From positions 1-64,000 of the forward strand of contig NW_027196434.1 of the NCBI RefSeq assembly GCF_038502225.1: a stretch of DNA of 64,000 nt, given 5' to 3'. Source of the DNA: Cherax quadricarinatus. Its lineage: Eukaryota; Arthropoda; Malacostraca; Decapoda; Parastacidae. The position numbers and the translations under genes are program-made. The notes under the pieces are model-generated. The model made no database searches, had not been told where the DNA came from, and was given only the letters and a program-made list of their open reading frames with translations. Positions 1 through 11,500 of this stretch are shown one piece after another. Positions within the stretch are counted from its first letter, which is position 1; every line of letters begins with the position of its first letter.

Positions 1-2
1 AA

Positions 3-909
3 GCCAAGCATGATGCCTTGAGCTGTATTGATAACTTAGTCACACAGCACACACTCGCAAATTATTTACGTTGATGGTTCTGTTCACCAATCCACTGGTG
101 CAGCTGGTAGTGCTGCTGTTGTCGTACAGAGTGATGGCTCTCTTAAAGAATTTGGAGCACGCATCAATAATTGGGCCTCTACCCTTCAGACAGAACTGTT
201 TGCCATACTCCTTGCACTGAAATGCATCTATGTATCTAAGATTGTCAGTTTAATTGTAACTGATTCTCTGTCATCCATAAATGCTCTCAACTCATTAAGT
301 ATAAATTGTGGCATGCTTGTGTCAGAAGCCAGACATAGGTATGGTAAGTTTGTGGACAGTGGAGTCAGAGTGCACATGCTGTGGATTCCATCTCACATTG
401 GTCTTCAGATGCATGATAGAACAGATAAATTGGCTAAGCTGTATGCTTTCAAAGAGGGAGTAGATTACAATCTTGGCTTGTCATGTAGTAGGTTGAGAAC
501 AATAATACGAAAAGAACTTCAACTGAATTTTATGGACTTAAGGCTCAGGGAGATTGACACCAGTGAGTCCATCTATCATCATTCTATCATGCAGGAGGAG
601 CCACATGTCTATGGTGCATCCAACAAAATAAGCAGACTCTTGGATGTCACTACTGCCCGGCTCCGGCTGGGTTACAAGTATCTTTGGCAGGTTAAATCAC
701 CACCACCAGATGTAGACCAAACGAAATGTAAACTTTGCCAGATGGACTATTGTCACACCCTGCGTCATTATGTACTGGAGTGTGATTAAATTAATGAATT
801 TAGAAACAACTCACTCAGAAATGTTCAAGAAATGGCTAAGTATTTTATCCACAGTGGTATATTACAGACCATTCTGGAGAAATACCCTGACTTTGCTAGC
901 TGTAAATAA
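3..909 (+). pseudogene. LINE family B fragment (B0): RNase H and C-terminal zinc motif
   Basis: This is the 3' end of a non-LTR retrotransposon ORF2. The RNase H domain is visible from about 67, with the motifs YVDGS, TELFAILLALK, TDSLSSINAL and WIPSHIG. It is followed by a CxxC...HxxxxC zinc motif (KCKLC, RHYVLEC). The frame differs before about 66 (frame beginning at base 3), so there is a frameshift at about 60-67. A TAA at 787-789 interrupts the zinc-motif tail, and the frame then stays open to TAA at 907-909, which overlaps an AATAAA signal (905-910). The protein matches B1 (8523-12672) closely, for example RINNWASTLQTELFAI in both, so it is the same or a sister family. The element begins left of the window. 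Confidence 0.85.
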
Positions 910-915
910 AGCATT

Positions 916-1453
<538 letters not shown>

Positions 1454-1570
1454 GTGTGGGTGTATGGCTCAGATATAAACGAGGGAAGGTTCAGTGTGAA
1501 CATTAAAATGGTATAAAATACCGACAGATTGTTAGGTAAGACACATATGCAACAGTCAGGTATCTTTATT

Positions 1571-1609
1571 TCGAAACGTTTCGCCTACACAGTAGGCTTC
1601 TTCAGTCGA
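1571..1609 (-). ncRNA. Hammerhead-ribozyme-like fold (left arm)
   Basis: Exact mirror copy of the fold at 1860-1898, on the opposite strand of the palindrome. It has the same stems, the same core and the same extra A before stem II. Either strand transcribed through the palindrome would carry one sense copy. Confidence 0.5.
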
Positions 1610-1859
1610 GTACAGTAAAGTTGATAGAAGCAGAAGATACTTGAAGACGATGTAATCAGTCCATCACCCTTAAAGTTTTGAGGTGGTCAGTCCCTCAGTC
1701 TGGAGAAGAGCATTGTTCCGTTGTCTGAAACAATATTGTTTCAGACAACGGAACAATGCTCTTCTCCAGACTGAGGGACTGACCACCTCAAAACTTTAAG
1801 GGTGATGGACTGATTACATCGTCTTCAAGTATCTTCTGCTTCTATCAACTTTACTGTAC

Positions 1860-1898
1860 TCGACTGAAGAAGCCTACTGTGTAGGCGAAACGTTTCGA
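1860..1898 (+). ncRNA. Hammerhead-ribozyme-like fold (right arm)
   Basis: The order of parts matches a minimal type-I hammerhead. Stem I is TCGA (1860-1863) with TCGA (1895-1898). The core is CTGAAGA (1864-1870). Stem II is GCCTAC (1872-1877) with GTAGGC (1881-1886) and loop TGT. Then come GAA (1887-1889) and a minimal ACGT stem III (1890-1893), with U at the cleavage position 1894. One extra A (1871) sits between the core and stem II, which departs from the consensus, so activity is uncertain. Minimal stem-III hammerheads of this kind are known in Penelope-like elements. Confidence 0.5.
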
Positions 1899-1940
1899 AA
1901 TAAAGATACCTGACTGTTGCATATGTGTCTTACCTAACAA

Positions 1941-1991
1941 GGTTCAGTGTGTTAGTAGGTGTCAGGAGGTACGTGTGATGCTAGCTGGATT

Positions 1992-2033
<42 letters not shown>

Positions 2034-2127
2034 TGTGGGTGTATGGCTCAGATATAAACGAGGGAAGGTTCAGTGTGTTAGTAGGTGTCAGGAGGTACGT
2101 GTGATGCTAGCTGGATTAAGTGTGTGA
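1941..2127. repeat. 126-bp tandem unit, about 1.5 copies, with internal (TG)n
   Basis: The unit starts GGTTCAGTGTGTTAGTAGG at 1941 and again at 2067. Between them lies (TG)n at about 1995-2034, followed by the GGTGTGGGTGTATGGCTCAG block also seen at about 1450-1470. The palindrome at 1529-1940 interrupts the leftmost unit of this array. Confidence 0.85.
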
Positions 2128-2489
2128 TCCAGTTTGATAGTGCAGAATTTAGGATTATATGTTTGTATGCGTGTCCCAAGGGATGACTGTATTACCCCCT
2201 GTGTATATAACGCCTTGCTATGCTTGGTCACTTACCATCACACCTCTGTCAGAGAGTTGAGGTATATATTATTGTTTAGAGGTATTGCATGCATGTATGC
2301 AGTAAGAATGCTTGGGTGTGGTTTGTTGTGATTGAGATACTGTTGCGATGTGACAGGCTTATATGCTCATGTACAGCTGGGAGACTGAGTAACAGGGAAC
2401 TGTATGCTGCCGAGAGACAGTGGTGGTTGCCAAAATTGAAATGAGAAGCTGCCCAGCCGCCGTGGAGAGAAGACGTCGTCGTTCCTGCT
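2128..2489. other. Unassigned sequence before LINE A1
   Basis: No coding region or repeat that I can match elsewhere in the window. The part near 2380-2489 may belong to the 5' leader of A1, because the boundary is fixed only by comparison with A2 from about 2495 onward. Confidence 0.4.
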
Positions 2490-2988
2490 CTTCAGCTGAG
2501 CAACTCTGAACACTGTTGCTCGAGATTTTTCTTGGGTTATCCTGAGTAGTTCTTCACCAGAACTGAGAGGAAACTTGCTTGCAGTCACTTCGAGCACCAT
2601 CCCATCAAGAGGGTAAGGCGGTGACTTGCTTGCTTGTTCACCCCTCTCTTCCCCATCCCCCCATCCTTCCCCTTCCTCCCCTCACCCAAACATCAACACT
2701 GGCCCACACACTAACACACTACATACATTGCTATCCTTCTGACTTTCCTATCTTCTTCTTTTTCGGCAACTTCGCTTTGGCGAGGCATTTTGACCATCTG
2801 GTAGCCCGTGGGGTTTTTTAAAATCCGGCCGATCTTTGCCTTGGGCCCTTTCCCCCTCACCACTCGAGGGTAAGCTATCTTAGGGGCTGACCTTCATAAG
2901 TCAGCTGAAATAGGATGCTAGAATAACACTAAGGAAAGATCCCTTTTTGTTAAGAAACTCCTCTGCCAGATGTTCCTTCCTAGACATC

Positions 2989-4603
2989 ATGGCGAGGATA
3001 CTAGTAAGATTACGTGTTGTTGGAAACCAAAAGTCGATGAAAGAAATTCTAGCATGTATTTGCTCGAACTCAACTGTTGCTCCAGTGGATGTTTTTCAAA
3101 CCCACGCTGGAGCAGTACTTCTCCTCTCTTCGGAAGAAGAGTTACTTCAACTACTGAAGCATGATGTCTTGGATAAACTGAAGACTTCTGGTGTTATCCC
3201 AGTTGCACCTGACAGCTATCAAGCTCAGAGGACTGTGTTTGTTGCCAGAATTAACAGTTTCATGAGACATAGCACAGCTAATGAAATTGTTGAGGACTTT
3301 AATACAGAGAATTCTGATTTTAGGGCTGTCGAAGCACATAAATTCTCTAAACCTAACAACAACAAGGTAACCTTAAAGTTAATACTTGAGACACCTGAGG
3401 AGGCCAAACTTGTGTCAAAATGGCTTCAAATGTTTTGGCACCAGATGTACACCTGACCAAATCTCTCTTGAACGATTTGTCAGTGTGACACAATGTTTTA
3501 AATGTTATGCCTTTGATCATAACACCAACAAATGCAGTACTCAAGGGCAAATTTGTAGCATTTGCTCTGGCCAACATTCTTATCGAGATTGTAATAATAA
3601 AAATACACCCAAATGTGTCTTCTGCAACGGAAAACATCATGCTGTTTCTGCTATTTGTCCTGAAAGGAAAAAGGAAATGCAGAAAATTCTTGAAGCCAAG
3701 AAACTTTCCACTTCTAAGAAGACCATTCCCCAGGCACCACCAACGATGTCCCAAACTTCCTTCCCAGCTCTGCCTGGATCAAGTGGGACTCCTCAGGTCT
3801 CTACCAATGGTTCCAATGTTTGGAATTCTGCCCCTCTTGGAGCGCCCCAATCTAACCCTCACCTACAACATACACAACCGCAACAACAAGGTTCAGTCTC
3901 ATCTATGTCTCAGGTATCCACAGTCGGGGATATGACGAGAGCACAACTAATGCACATGCTGGCCAAAGACATAGCAGGTGGTGACATTCAACTCTGCTCT
4001 CAGGTTTTAAATGATCTGTTAATGGCTAATGGGATCACTCCCATCACTATCCCAGAAAATGTGAAGGCTATTATGACCCAGCCTTCTCATAACAAGAAGT
4101 ATGTACCATATTCTACATCTAAAAATAAGCCTAAGTCATCCCTGGCCCAGGGATCGCCCACCTCGCATAACCAGGTTGTCAACTCCCCTCAACCCGATAA
4201 GTCAACACCTGAACATAACAATGCCCCAGAAAGTGGTGTCTACTCTCCCGCTATTGTAGCTGATCCTGTTGAACAGGAACTTTCCCAAGGTAACTCACCT
4301 TGCCTATCTAATATTCACTTGGAGCCTACACAGTCTCCCATTAACTCTCACGAGCCTCTGCTTCCTGAAACTGAGAATAGCGTACCTCAGTTTTATGATG
4401 ATGACTCTAACGACTCTAACGATTCTAATGAGTCTGTTAATATTACCACCTCTAGTGAAGATGATGGCATTTTTAATACACAAGCACCTACGCAGAACTT
4501 CCCTCCTCCCCTTGACGAGTCCAGCAAGAATAGTGTGGATATCAAACATGACATTACTTGCAGGCGTTCAGACCGCAGTACACGAGCGAAGTGCAAGAAA
4601 TAA
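2989..4603 (+). pseudogene. A1 ORF1, gag-like RNA-binding protein (frameshifted)
   Basis: The start is ATG 2989 (MARILVRLRVVG), which aligns with the start of the intact A2 ORF1. The N-terminal part is in one frame to about 3412; from about 3412 a single-base change moves it to another frame that runs to TAA 4601-4603. The second part holds three zinc knuckles (CFKCYAFDHNTNKC, CSICSGQHSYRDC, CVFCNGKHHAVSAIC), then a low-complexity Pro/Ser/Asn region and an acidic DDDSNDSNDSN stretch. Such ORF1 proteins coat the element RNA in the retrotransposition particle. The frameshift is local decay, because A2 lacks it. Confidence 0.85.
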
Positions 4604-4605
4604 TG
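4601..4605 (+). promoter_or_regulatory. TAATG stop/start overlap between ORF1 and ORF2
   Basis: TAA of ORF1 (4601-4603) shares its last A with ATG of ORF2 (4603-4605). The same arrangement is present in A2 (42108-42112) and, in an unrelated LINE, in I2 (57254-57258). It fits translation of ORF2 by termination-reinitiation, as shown experimentally for some insect LINEs. Confidence 0.7.
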
Positions 4606-6686
4606 GGGATTACAATTTTCCAACTTAATGTTCAACATTTCTTAAATAACTGTTACCTCCTTGAGGTTGAACTACATAATTACAATCCCGATGTTATACT
4701 CTTGAACGAGACAGCTGCAAGAGTTGATCAACATATCAACCAGCAGCTACACTGCACCGATTAAGGCACGAATTAATTAACATGATTAGTCAACACAAAC
4801 GGGACATATGGAAATTTCTAGTTCTTCAAGCTAATCAGTATAAACGGGAACCAGGAAAATTTTGGAGTAAGATCCGACAACTTTTAGGGGCAAAGCACAA
4901 GGCTCCTAACTACCTAGTTCATACATTCATTGATGAGGATGATGAAGATGTTGAAATTAAACTTGATGATCCACAGGACCAGGCTAATTTGATGGGTGAT
5001 GTATGGGAGAAAATTCTCTCCCACAATAACAGTCGTCAATTTAACAATAATCATTATCAGTTGGTAAATGAATGGAGAGATGAGAACTTGGATGATCTAC
5101 AACCACTACCTTCCATCGATACTTCAACTCTTGAAGATACCCACCCGCTTACTAGACCTATTACATTACTAGAGATAAGTCAGGTTATTGGAAGAATGAG
5201 AAGTAGAGCACCTGGCCTCTCTGGAATAACAATGAAACAAATAAAGTACCTACCTAGAAACTGTAAACAGTCTTTGGTAAATATCTTTAATGCCATCTTG
5301 GCCTCAGGACATTTTCCAGTTGTTTTTAAGACTGCTAGGATGATCTTTCTTGGTAAGCCCAATAAAGACATCCACCAACCTGGGAACTATAGACCTATAT
5401 CTTTACTTGAAGTCACTGGAAAAGTTCTTGAGAAAGTCATTTCCAACAGATTGAACTACTATATGGAGTTTAATCACTTTTTTACTGAAAAACAATTTGG
5501 CTTTAGAACACATAGAGGTACCAATCATGCAATAAATGTTATTTTCGATACAGTAGCAAGTCTAAAACATCAGGGCAATCTTGCCTTAATTGCCACCAGA
5601 GATGTTCATAAAGCTTTTGATAGCCTATGGCATGATGGCCTTATATACAAACTCATTGACCTACCAGACCATAACTGGACTTTTCTCAGATTAATATATA
5701 ATTTCTTAACTCAAAGAAAAATCATTCCCACCTTTCATGGCAGGTCGACAGAGCCTTTTATACCGACAGCTGGTGTCCCACAAGGTTCTTGTCTAAGTCC
5801 AATTCTGTTCAACATTTATGTGAATGACCTTCCTCAACCAGAGTTTAATGACACAATTGTGACACAGTTTGCAGATGATGTTATTCATGTCGTCTCATCA
5901 ACTCCAGTAACAGGAAAATACAAGTATGAGAGAGTCATAGAAAAAATGAATATTGAACTTCGTAGAACATCTAACTGGGAAAAGAAATGGAGAATTACAA
6001 CTAATCCTGACAAGGTCCTTGTTAGCACGATAGGATGTTTTGCATCAACAATTGAAGATAAAGGGGGTATCTCCATCAGAGGTACACCTGTAGCCATTAG
6101 AAACCCTAACAAGATCTTGGGATATGAAATAGATAGGGTGCTCCACTCAACATCTCATGTAACTAAACAGATCAATATAGCCAAAGCCGGTCTTAGCAGT
6201 CTCTTTCGATTCAATCAAGCCCCTCAACATGTCAAAAAACATCTGTATAAAATGATAATAAGACCAATACTCGAATATCCTTGTGTCCCAATGTCATTAA
6301 CAACAAAGACCAACATGCTACGGCTACAAAGGGTCCAGAATAGAGCTCTTCGCTTCATTACCGATACCAGGAGGAGAGACAGAGTTAAAATGGCAGATTT
6401 ACACATACAACAAGATATTACTGCCATAAATGTACGCCTCGACACTCTAAAAAAGAAACAACTCTATTCAATGCAAGAACTATACATGCCAGACAGAGAA
6501 CATCCTATACAAGTGGTAAATACCACGGATTATATCATCAATACTCCTCACAGGACTCAAAGAATGACTCTCCCACAGAGGGTCCGTCGTTTTATACATA
6601 AAGATGATTACCATCGACCCATGATATTGAGCAACCTCCCTGATGAAGAAGATTGGGTAACACCAGAACCCTTCTATGTATACTAA
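4603..6686 (+). pseudogene. A1 ORF2, reverse transcriptase with deleted endonuclease
   Basis: ORF2 starts MGITIFQLNVQHFLNN, the beginning of an APE-type endonuclease, but stops at 4764. The junction near 4735-4745 joins codons that lie about 800 bp apart in A3, so nearly the whole endonuclease is deleted. The remaining frame (4782-6686) encodes an RT with the motifs GNYRPISLLEVTGKVLEKVI, PTAGVPQGSCLSPILFNIY and the catalytic FADD at 5868-5879. It ends in a conserved C-terminal tail (EEDWVTPEPFYVY). There is no RNase H. RT copies element RNA at the nicked target. Confidence 0.9.
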
Positions 6687-6828
6687 GAAAATCATCGCCC
6701 CCAATTAGGGAGACATCTTATATAACAATCTAATGTAAAAATTATGCTACTTACCATAGCTGGACACCACCTGTAAGAAGCCATTGTTGCGTCATTCCAT
6801 AAACTGGCCAGAAAATTATTGTCTTCAT

Positions 6829-7259
6829 TGTTCATGATTGTAGCCAAAGTATAAACGTAAGTAACCATTCTACAGAATTCATTACCTTTGTAACTTGTGA
6901 GCTCATTACCTTTGTACCTAGTTCAGCTATCAAAACTTTGGGGGCCCAGTCCCTGGACCCATTACGTACCTCTGTAATCTGTAAATACCTTTGTAACTTG
7001 TCATGATTGTGACCAGACTTACCTGGAGTTCATTACCTTTGTAAATTGTGAGTTCATTACCTTTGTAACTTGTGAGTTCATTACCTTTGTAAATTGTGAG
7101 TTCATTACCTTTGTAAATTGTGAGTTCATTACCTCTGTAACTTGCTCAGCTATCAAAACTTTGGAGTCCAGTCCCTGGACCAATTATGTACCTCTGTAAT
7201 CTTTTGACTACCGCCCACAGGATGGGTATGGGGTGCATAATAAACATATTAAACTAAAC
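6829..7259 (+). repeat. LINE family M 3' fragment with 25-bp minisatellite
   Basis: This segment interrupts the A1 3' UTR: sequence on both sides (AAAATTATTGTCTTCATTG to the left, CGCATAAATATCC to the right) is contiguous in A3. It contains about seven units of GTTCATTACCTTTGTAA(A/C)TTGTGA and two blocks of CCAGTCCCTGGACC(C/A)ATTA with a GTACCTCTGTAATC end, then TACCGCCCACAGGATGGGT and AATAAACATATTAAACTAAA. The same 3' end in inverted orientation lies at 60395-61110. I read it as a 5'-truncated LINE insertion. Confidence 0.7.
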
Positions 7260-7289
7260 TTGTCGCATAAATATCCTTTTTGAAATCCC

Positions 7290-7567
7290 AAAAAAAAAAA
7301 AAAAAAAAAAAAAGCAATTGCAACTTGTATAATTACTACCAATTCAGAGTCATGTACTTATATTCTGTTATATATATGTGACTCTGATGGGTTAGTCTTA
7401 TACCTCTTAAAGAATATCTTGTCATTTCACGTACACTTTTTAAATTACACCAAAGTGCTTGGGCCACTTACCTTTTATATCCTACCTCTCTCCCCCCTCC
7501 CACCCTTTTCCAAAATTTCTATCCTTACCCATCCTTCTTCCTTACCCATCTCACCAAAGCTCTGGTC
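7290..7567 (+). other. Family A internal A-tract and conserved 254-nt 3' block
   Basis: Twenty-four A residues (7290-7313) are followed by a block starting GCAATTGCAACTTG and ending ACCAAAGCTCTGGTC. The block is also present after a 35-nt A-tract in A3 (minus strand, 52536 to 52282) and, more diverged, after a short A-run in A2 (about 45190-45470). The A-tract is therefore internal, not the 3' tail. All three copies diverge right after CTCTGGTC. Confidence 0.8.
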
Positions 7568-7639
7568 TGGACACCGAATACCGAATACTGCAGTCAGAAC
7601 CCAAACAACCTTCGATGTAAACCTGATAACAGTCCTTTA

Positions 7640-8477
7640 ATGGTAACTGAGGATGAGGCCATCCAGTCTACCACAGCCAGATCTGAGACTGAACCTCTGC
7701 AAAGTGTGCAAGAACCCCTCCTCACTGCAAAGGATTCTGGTGATACCAAAATGCCATCACACACACCAGCTGTGGAGGAGCTACAGCTACTGCAAAGGAT
7801 TCTGGTGATACCAAAATGCCATCACACACACCAGCTGTGGAGGAGCTAGCCATCCCTGCTAGCACATGTGGAACTACTGGTCTGCCACTACAGATACCTA
7901 TGGCTACACCTGAATATGGGGATGAGTTTGTCATATCTCTCCCAATACACACAGCTACAACAGTCAGACGGACACCACACAGGTAACCTCCCTGGAAATT
8001 GGAGATGAGTCAGATGCACAGGACCTACCTGCAATGAATGATGAAACAGACTTGCAACAGGCACCAACAGAGAACATTCATGTAACCATGGTACCCGTTA
8101 AGGTGATAGGTGTTAAAGGAAGCACTAACCCAGAAGTGCCATCCTCCGGAGAGGCATTGGATTCGCCTGACCTTCCTCATATTATAACAAATTTCCAGAA
8201 AAAAATTGAGCATCTTGAACAGATCCTGACAAGTTTAATAAATATATGTAATCAGGATGATGCTCTTGAGCATGGTGATGATGTCAAAAGTGCAGCAATC
8301 TCCGTTCAATTTCCAGTAATTTGTAAGAAAGAAGCCCATGACTCTTGCCTTCAAAAATTGCCTTATCACTGGCTGCCAAAATGCCGAAAAATGCTTAAAA
8401 ATAAAGGTCCTGAAGATAAAGACGTACAAACTATGCTATTTGCTCTTAAGTATCTGCACACTGTAGTCAAAGCATAA
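7640..8477 (+). pseudogene. B1 ORF1, function unrecognised
   Basis: ATG 7640 opens MVTEDEAIQSTTARSETEPL. A direct duplication of 65 bp (7724-7788 and from 7789) shifts the frame, and a further single-base shift near 7980 is needed to reach the frame starting at 8034, which ends at TAA 8475-8477. The last part (147 aa) is acidic at first, then has a helical, coiled-coil-like stretch (IITNFQKKIEHLEQILTSLI) and a Lys-rich tail with two Cys. I see no CCHC zinc knuckle, unlike gag proteins of A and G. By position it should be the RNA-binding ORF1, but that is inference. Confidence 0.55.
7724..7848 (+). repeat. 65-bp tandem duplication in B1 ORF1
   Basis: ACTGCAAAGGATTCTGGTGA begins at 7724 and again at 7789, and the copies run through GTGGAGGAGCTA. 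Because 65 is not a multiple of three, the duplication itself shifts the reading frame. Confidence 0.95.
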
Positions 8478-8522
8478 TAGTTTTACCATCTTATGAGCAA
8501 GAGATTGTAATAACTCACTACA

Positions 8523-11500
8523 ATGGATACATTACAAATCTTTTCATGGAACATTGCTTCCATCAGGAAGCGGTTGCCTGACTTACATCATATTAGTGCA
8601 ACCAAGAATATTGATGTCATCTGTTTGCAGGAATGTAGATTGAAAGATGGAGCACCTCCACCAAACTTGCCTGGATATGCAGCTTATAACCTAAGGTCAA
8701 CCAACTGTTGTGTGATGTATGTCAGAAAGAACTTGCCACATTCACTCCTTTCCTTGCAGAGTCGAGTTAACATGCAGTATCATGGTGTCAAAGTATATGC
8801 AGGCGATTTTTCCATAAACATTTTTAATCTCTATGCCCCAGTGAACCAGCTTCCACCTGATGCTTTACCAGATCTCTTCAATAGTGAACCTATCATCATT
8901 CTTGGAGATTTTAATGCCAGACATAAGAATATTGGTGAGTCTATAACAAACACCCATGGAACTAAACTAGTGAAATTGCTAAATGAGCATGATAATGTTC
9001 GAATTGTGGGCACTACTGAGCCTACTCACATATATGGTGGCATACTAGATCTGTGTCTTGGATTTAATACATCATATACGATGCATGACTCTGTCATAGT
9101 TGATGATCTTCTATCTGATCACTTCCCAAGACTAACAACTGTCAATCTTGATCACATCTCCAGCAATCAAGGAGCTAAATACAGAAGGAGGAAACTTATT
9201 CTCAAACCAGAACACAGAGACAACTTTATTAACCACTTGGATGAATGGTATAAGAATTACGAGCCCATTGGCACACAAAAATTTAATGATGATTTAATTA
9301 CCACTATTGAGAGTGTTCTCACAGATCAAGTGGGCAGGAATAGGAAACAAAGACCCTGCACTATAAATAACAATAAAAACCAATGTAAATACTATAATGA
9401 TCCACAGCTACGCAATCTAACACATGCAGCTAGGAGGATTGGTAAAGCATACCGTGAATGTAGAACCCCAGACCTGCTCAGAACGTTCCAAGCTGCACTA
9501 ACAAATGCAAGGAATAGAAAGGAAGAACTTAGGCAACAGGAATGGGAACAGTTTGTTCGTGGATTAAATAGGTCCACTCCTTTAAGTTTGGCTTGGAAAG
9601 GTATAAATAAAATAACCAGGAAAAAGACTGGCAATGTTGCTCATCCCTTTCCTCTTGAAAAAGCAAATGACCTCATAAATGACTGGTCCAAAACATCCAG
9701 GCATGAAAACCTTCCATCTCATATTAGAAAAAATTTAGAGAGTACTTCTGAAGTAATGTTGAAACTGATTAATTTTATGAGCCAAAATATTGATGAGAGT
9801 GATTGCCTCTTTACCGAGTATGAATTAGATTATGCATTAACTAAAGGTCTATCAACTGCTCCTGGAGAGGATGGTATAACCTATGATATTCTCAGAACTC
9901 TAAGGCACGTGCCTGATAACCCTTTGTTGGCACTGTATAATCTCAGTTACATTGAGGGCGTTCTTCCTACTTCCTGGACCAATAGTCTCATTGTGCCTAT
10001 TCCTAAACCCCAACAGCCTGATACATTTAGGCCGATCTCCTTAACTAGTTGTCTTTGTAAAACTTTTGGAAGAATGATACTTAACAGACTGTACTACAGA
10101 ATCAGAGACCAACTTTCCCCCTACCTCTATGGGTTCATGTAAGGTAAAAGTGTGCAGAACTGTATTTCCACCTTTCTCACTGCACACACCTCTACTAGTT
10201 TTACCACTTTTCTTGATCTAAAATCTGCATTTGATATTGCAAACAGAACCGTTATACTACATGAACTAGCCAAAATGAATATTGGTGGTAGCTTACTCTG
10301 CTGGATAATAGGATACCTGTCAAAAAGAGTATCCTCTGTCCTTTACCAAGGCTTCAGAAGTGATTCTAAAGAAATGTCTTTAGGTACACCACAGGGAGGA
10401 GTTCTTAGTCCCATGCTATTTAATATTCTGATTAATGCTCTCCTAAATGCTCTACCTGCCTCACCTAAACATATAGCTATAAGCTATGCTGATGATATCA
10501 TGATCCATACAACAGGGCATAAGAAGATGAATACCATTCTTAATGAAGTTCAAGCAATTTGCAATCGACTAGGCCTCATAATATCTTCCTCTAAAACAAA
10601 GATACTAACAAGCAAACGATATCCCCCACCCATCTATTTACAGGGTGAAATCATTAGCTACCTTAAAGCTTACAGATATCTTGGTGTAGATGTACCCTTT
10701 AACAAATCCACAATACCACAACTAAACAAGAAATGCAAAGCTAGGCTAAATGCTCTCAAAACTGTTGCTGGCTACAACCCCAACTATGGTGCTAATGTGA
10801 GAATCGTGAGAATGATGTACATAGCCTATGTTAGGTCCTTAATTGATTATGCTGCTCCCATGTTGATATTAGCTAGAGAAAGTTCTCTCCGACCCTTGGA
10901 GTTAATGCAAAATGAAGCTCTCAGGATTATTCTTGGCTGTCGCAGATCTACAAAAGTTCTTAACACGAGGAAGGAGCTTGGTATTTCTAGTATCAGTGAT
11001 AGGATTGTTGAGATTAACACTGTACTCGGTATTAGAATGTTGCGAAACGAACCAGACACTGTTACAATGAATCTTACCAAGTGTCTAGAGGTAAATACAC
11101 ACAGATCTCAATGGATTGTGAAAACGTGCAATTGCATTAAGATTTATAACCTGCTTGAACTGTATCACTGTAGGCAACAAGAGCATTTCACCCCTCCTTG
11201 GAAGATGTGTTCATTTAATATCACATACCTGCAAGTCCCTCCCAAGAAGCTCATTGCTAGTAATCCCTTCCTAAAATCTCTTGTTAGAGCAACTGCTCAA
11301 GAAGAAATTTCTCACCTAGCTGGTAGTAATAAGTTATCACAAGTTATGTACACTGATGGATCTAAACAGGAGTCTTCTGGCAGGGCTGCATCTGCTCTTC
11401 TTGCCACCTCCCTAGTTAAGAACGATAATAAATTTGTTGAGTTAGGCATAAGAATTAACAACTGGGCGTCTACACTGCAAACTGAATTGTTTGCAATCCT

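Larger units (their letters stand above)
1529..1940. repeat. Perfect 412-bp palindrome with no spacer
   Basis: Bases 1529-1734 are the exact reverse complement of 1735-1940. I compared both 206-base arms and found no mismatch. The centre is CAAT|ATTG at 1731-1738. Each arm holds a motif (GAAGCCTAC, GTAGGCGAAACG, AATAAAG) resembling hammerhead-bearing Penelope-like terminal repeats. The palindrome lies inside a 126-bp tandem unit: the flank after 1940 (GGTTCAGTGTG...) also occurs at 2067, and the segment before it (about 1447-1499) recurs at about 2023-2079. Either two element termini have joined head to head, or the assembly folded back at this point. Confidence 0.95.
2490..7567 (+). mobile_element. 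LINE family A, copy A1
   Basis: A non-LTR retrotransposon with a GC-rich leader (2490-2988), gag-like ORF1, EN-RT ORF2, a 3' UTR holding an M fragment, a 24-A tract and a conserved terminal block. The leader matches A2: the AGCAACTCTGAACACTGTT block at about 2498 and the ATCCGGCCGATCTTTGCC block at about 2823 also occur at about 39788 and 40375. The 3' boundary is set at CTCTGGTC (7567), the last bases shared with A2 and A3. The copy is defective: ORF1 is frameshifted and most of the endonuclease is deleted. A Jockey/I-group assignment is likely; I cannot fix the clade. Confidence 0.88.

Noticed and set aside
2579..2821. Small open frame in the A1 leader
   Set aside because: Low-complexity Pro/Leu/His translation of a CT-rich leader. 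The A2 counterpart (40145-40372) is similar only because the leader DNA is conserved.
7290..7313. Poly(A) tail marking the end of A1
   Set aside because: The sequence after the A-run is shared by A2 and A3 up to CTCTGGTC, so the run is internal.
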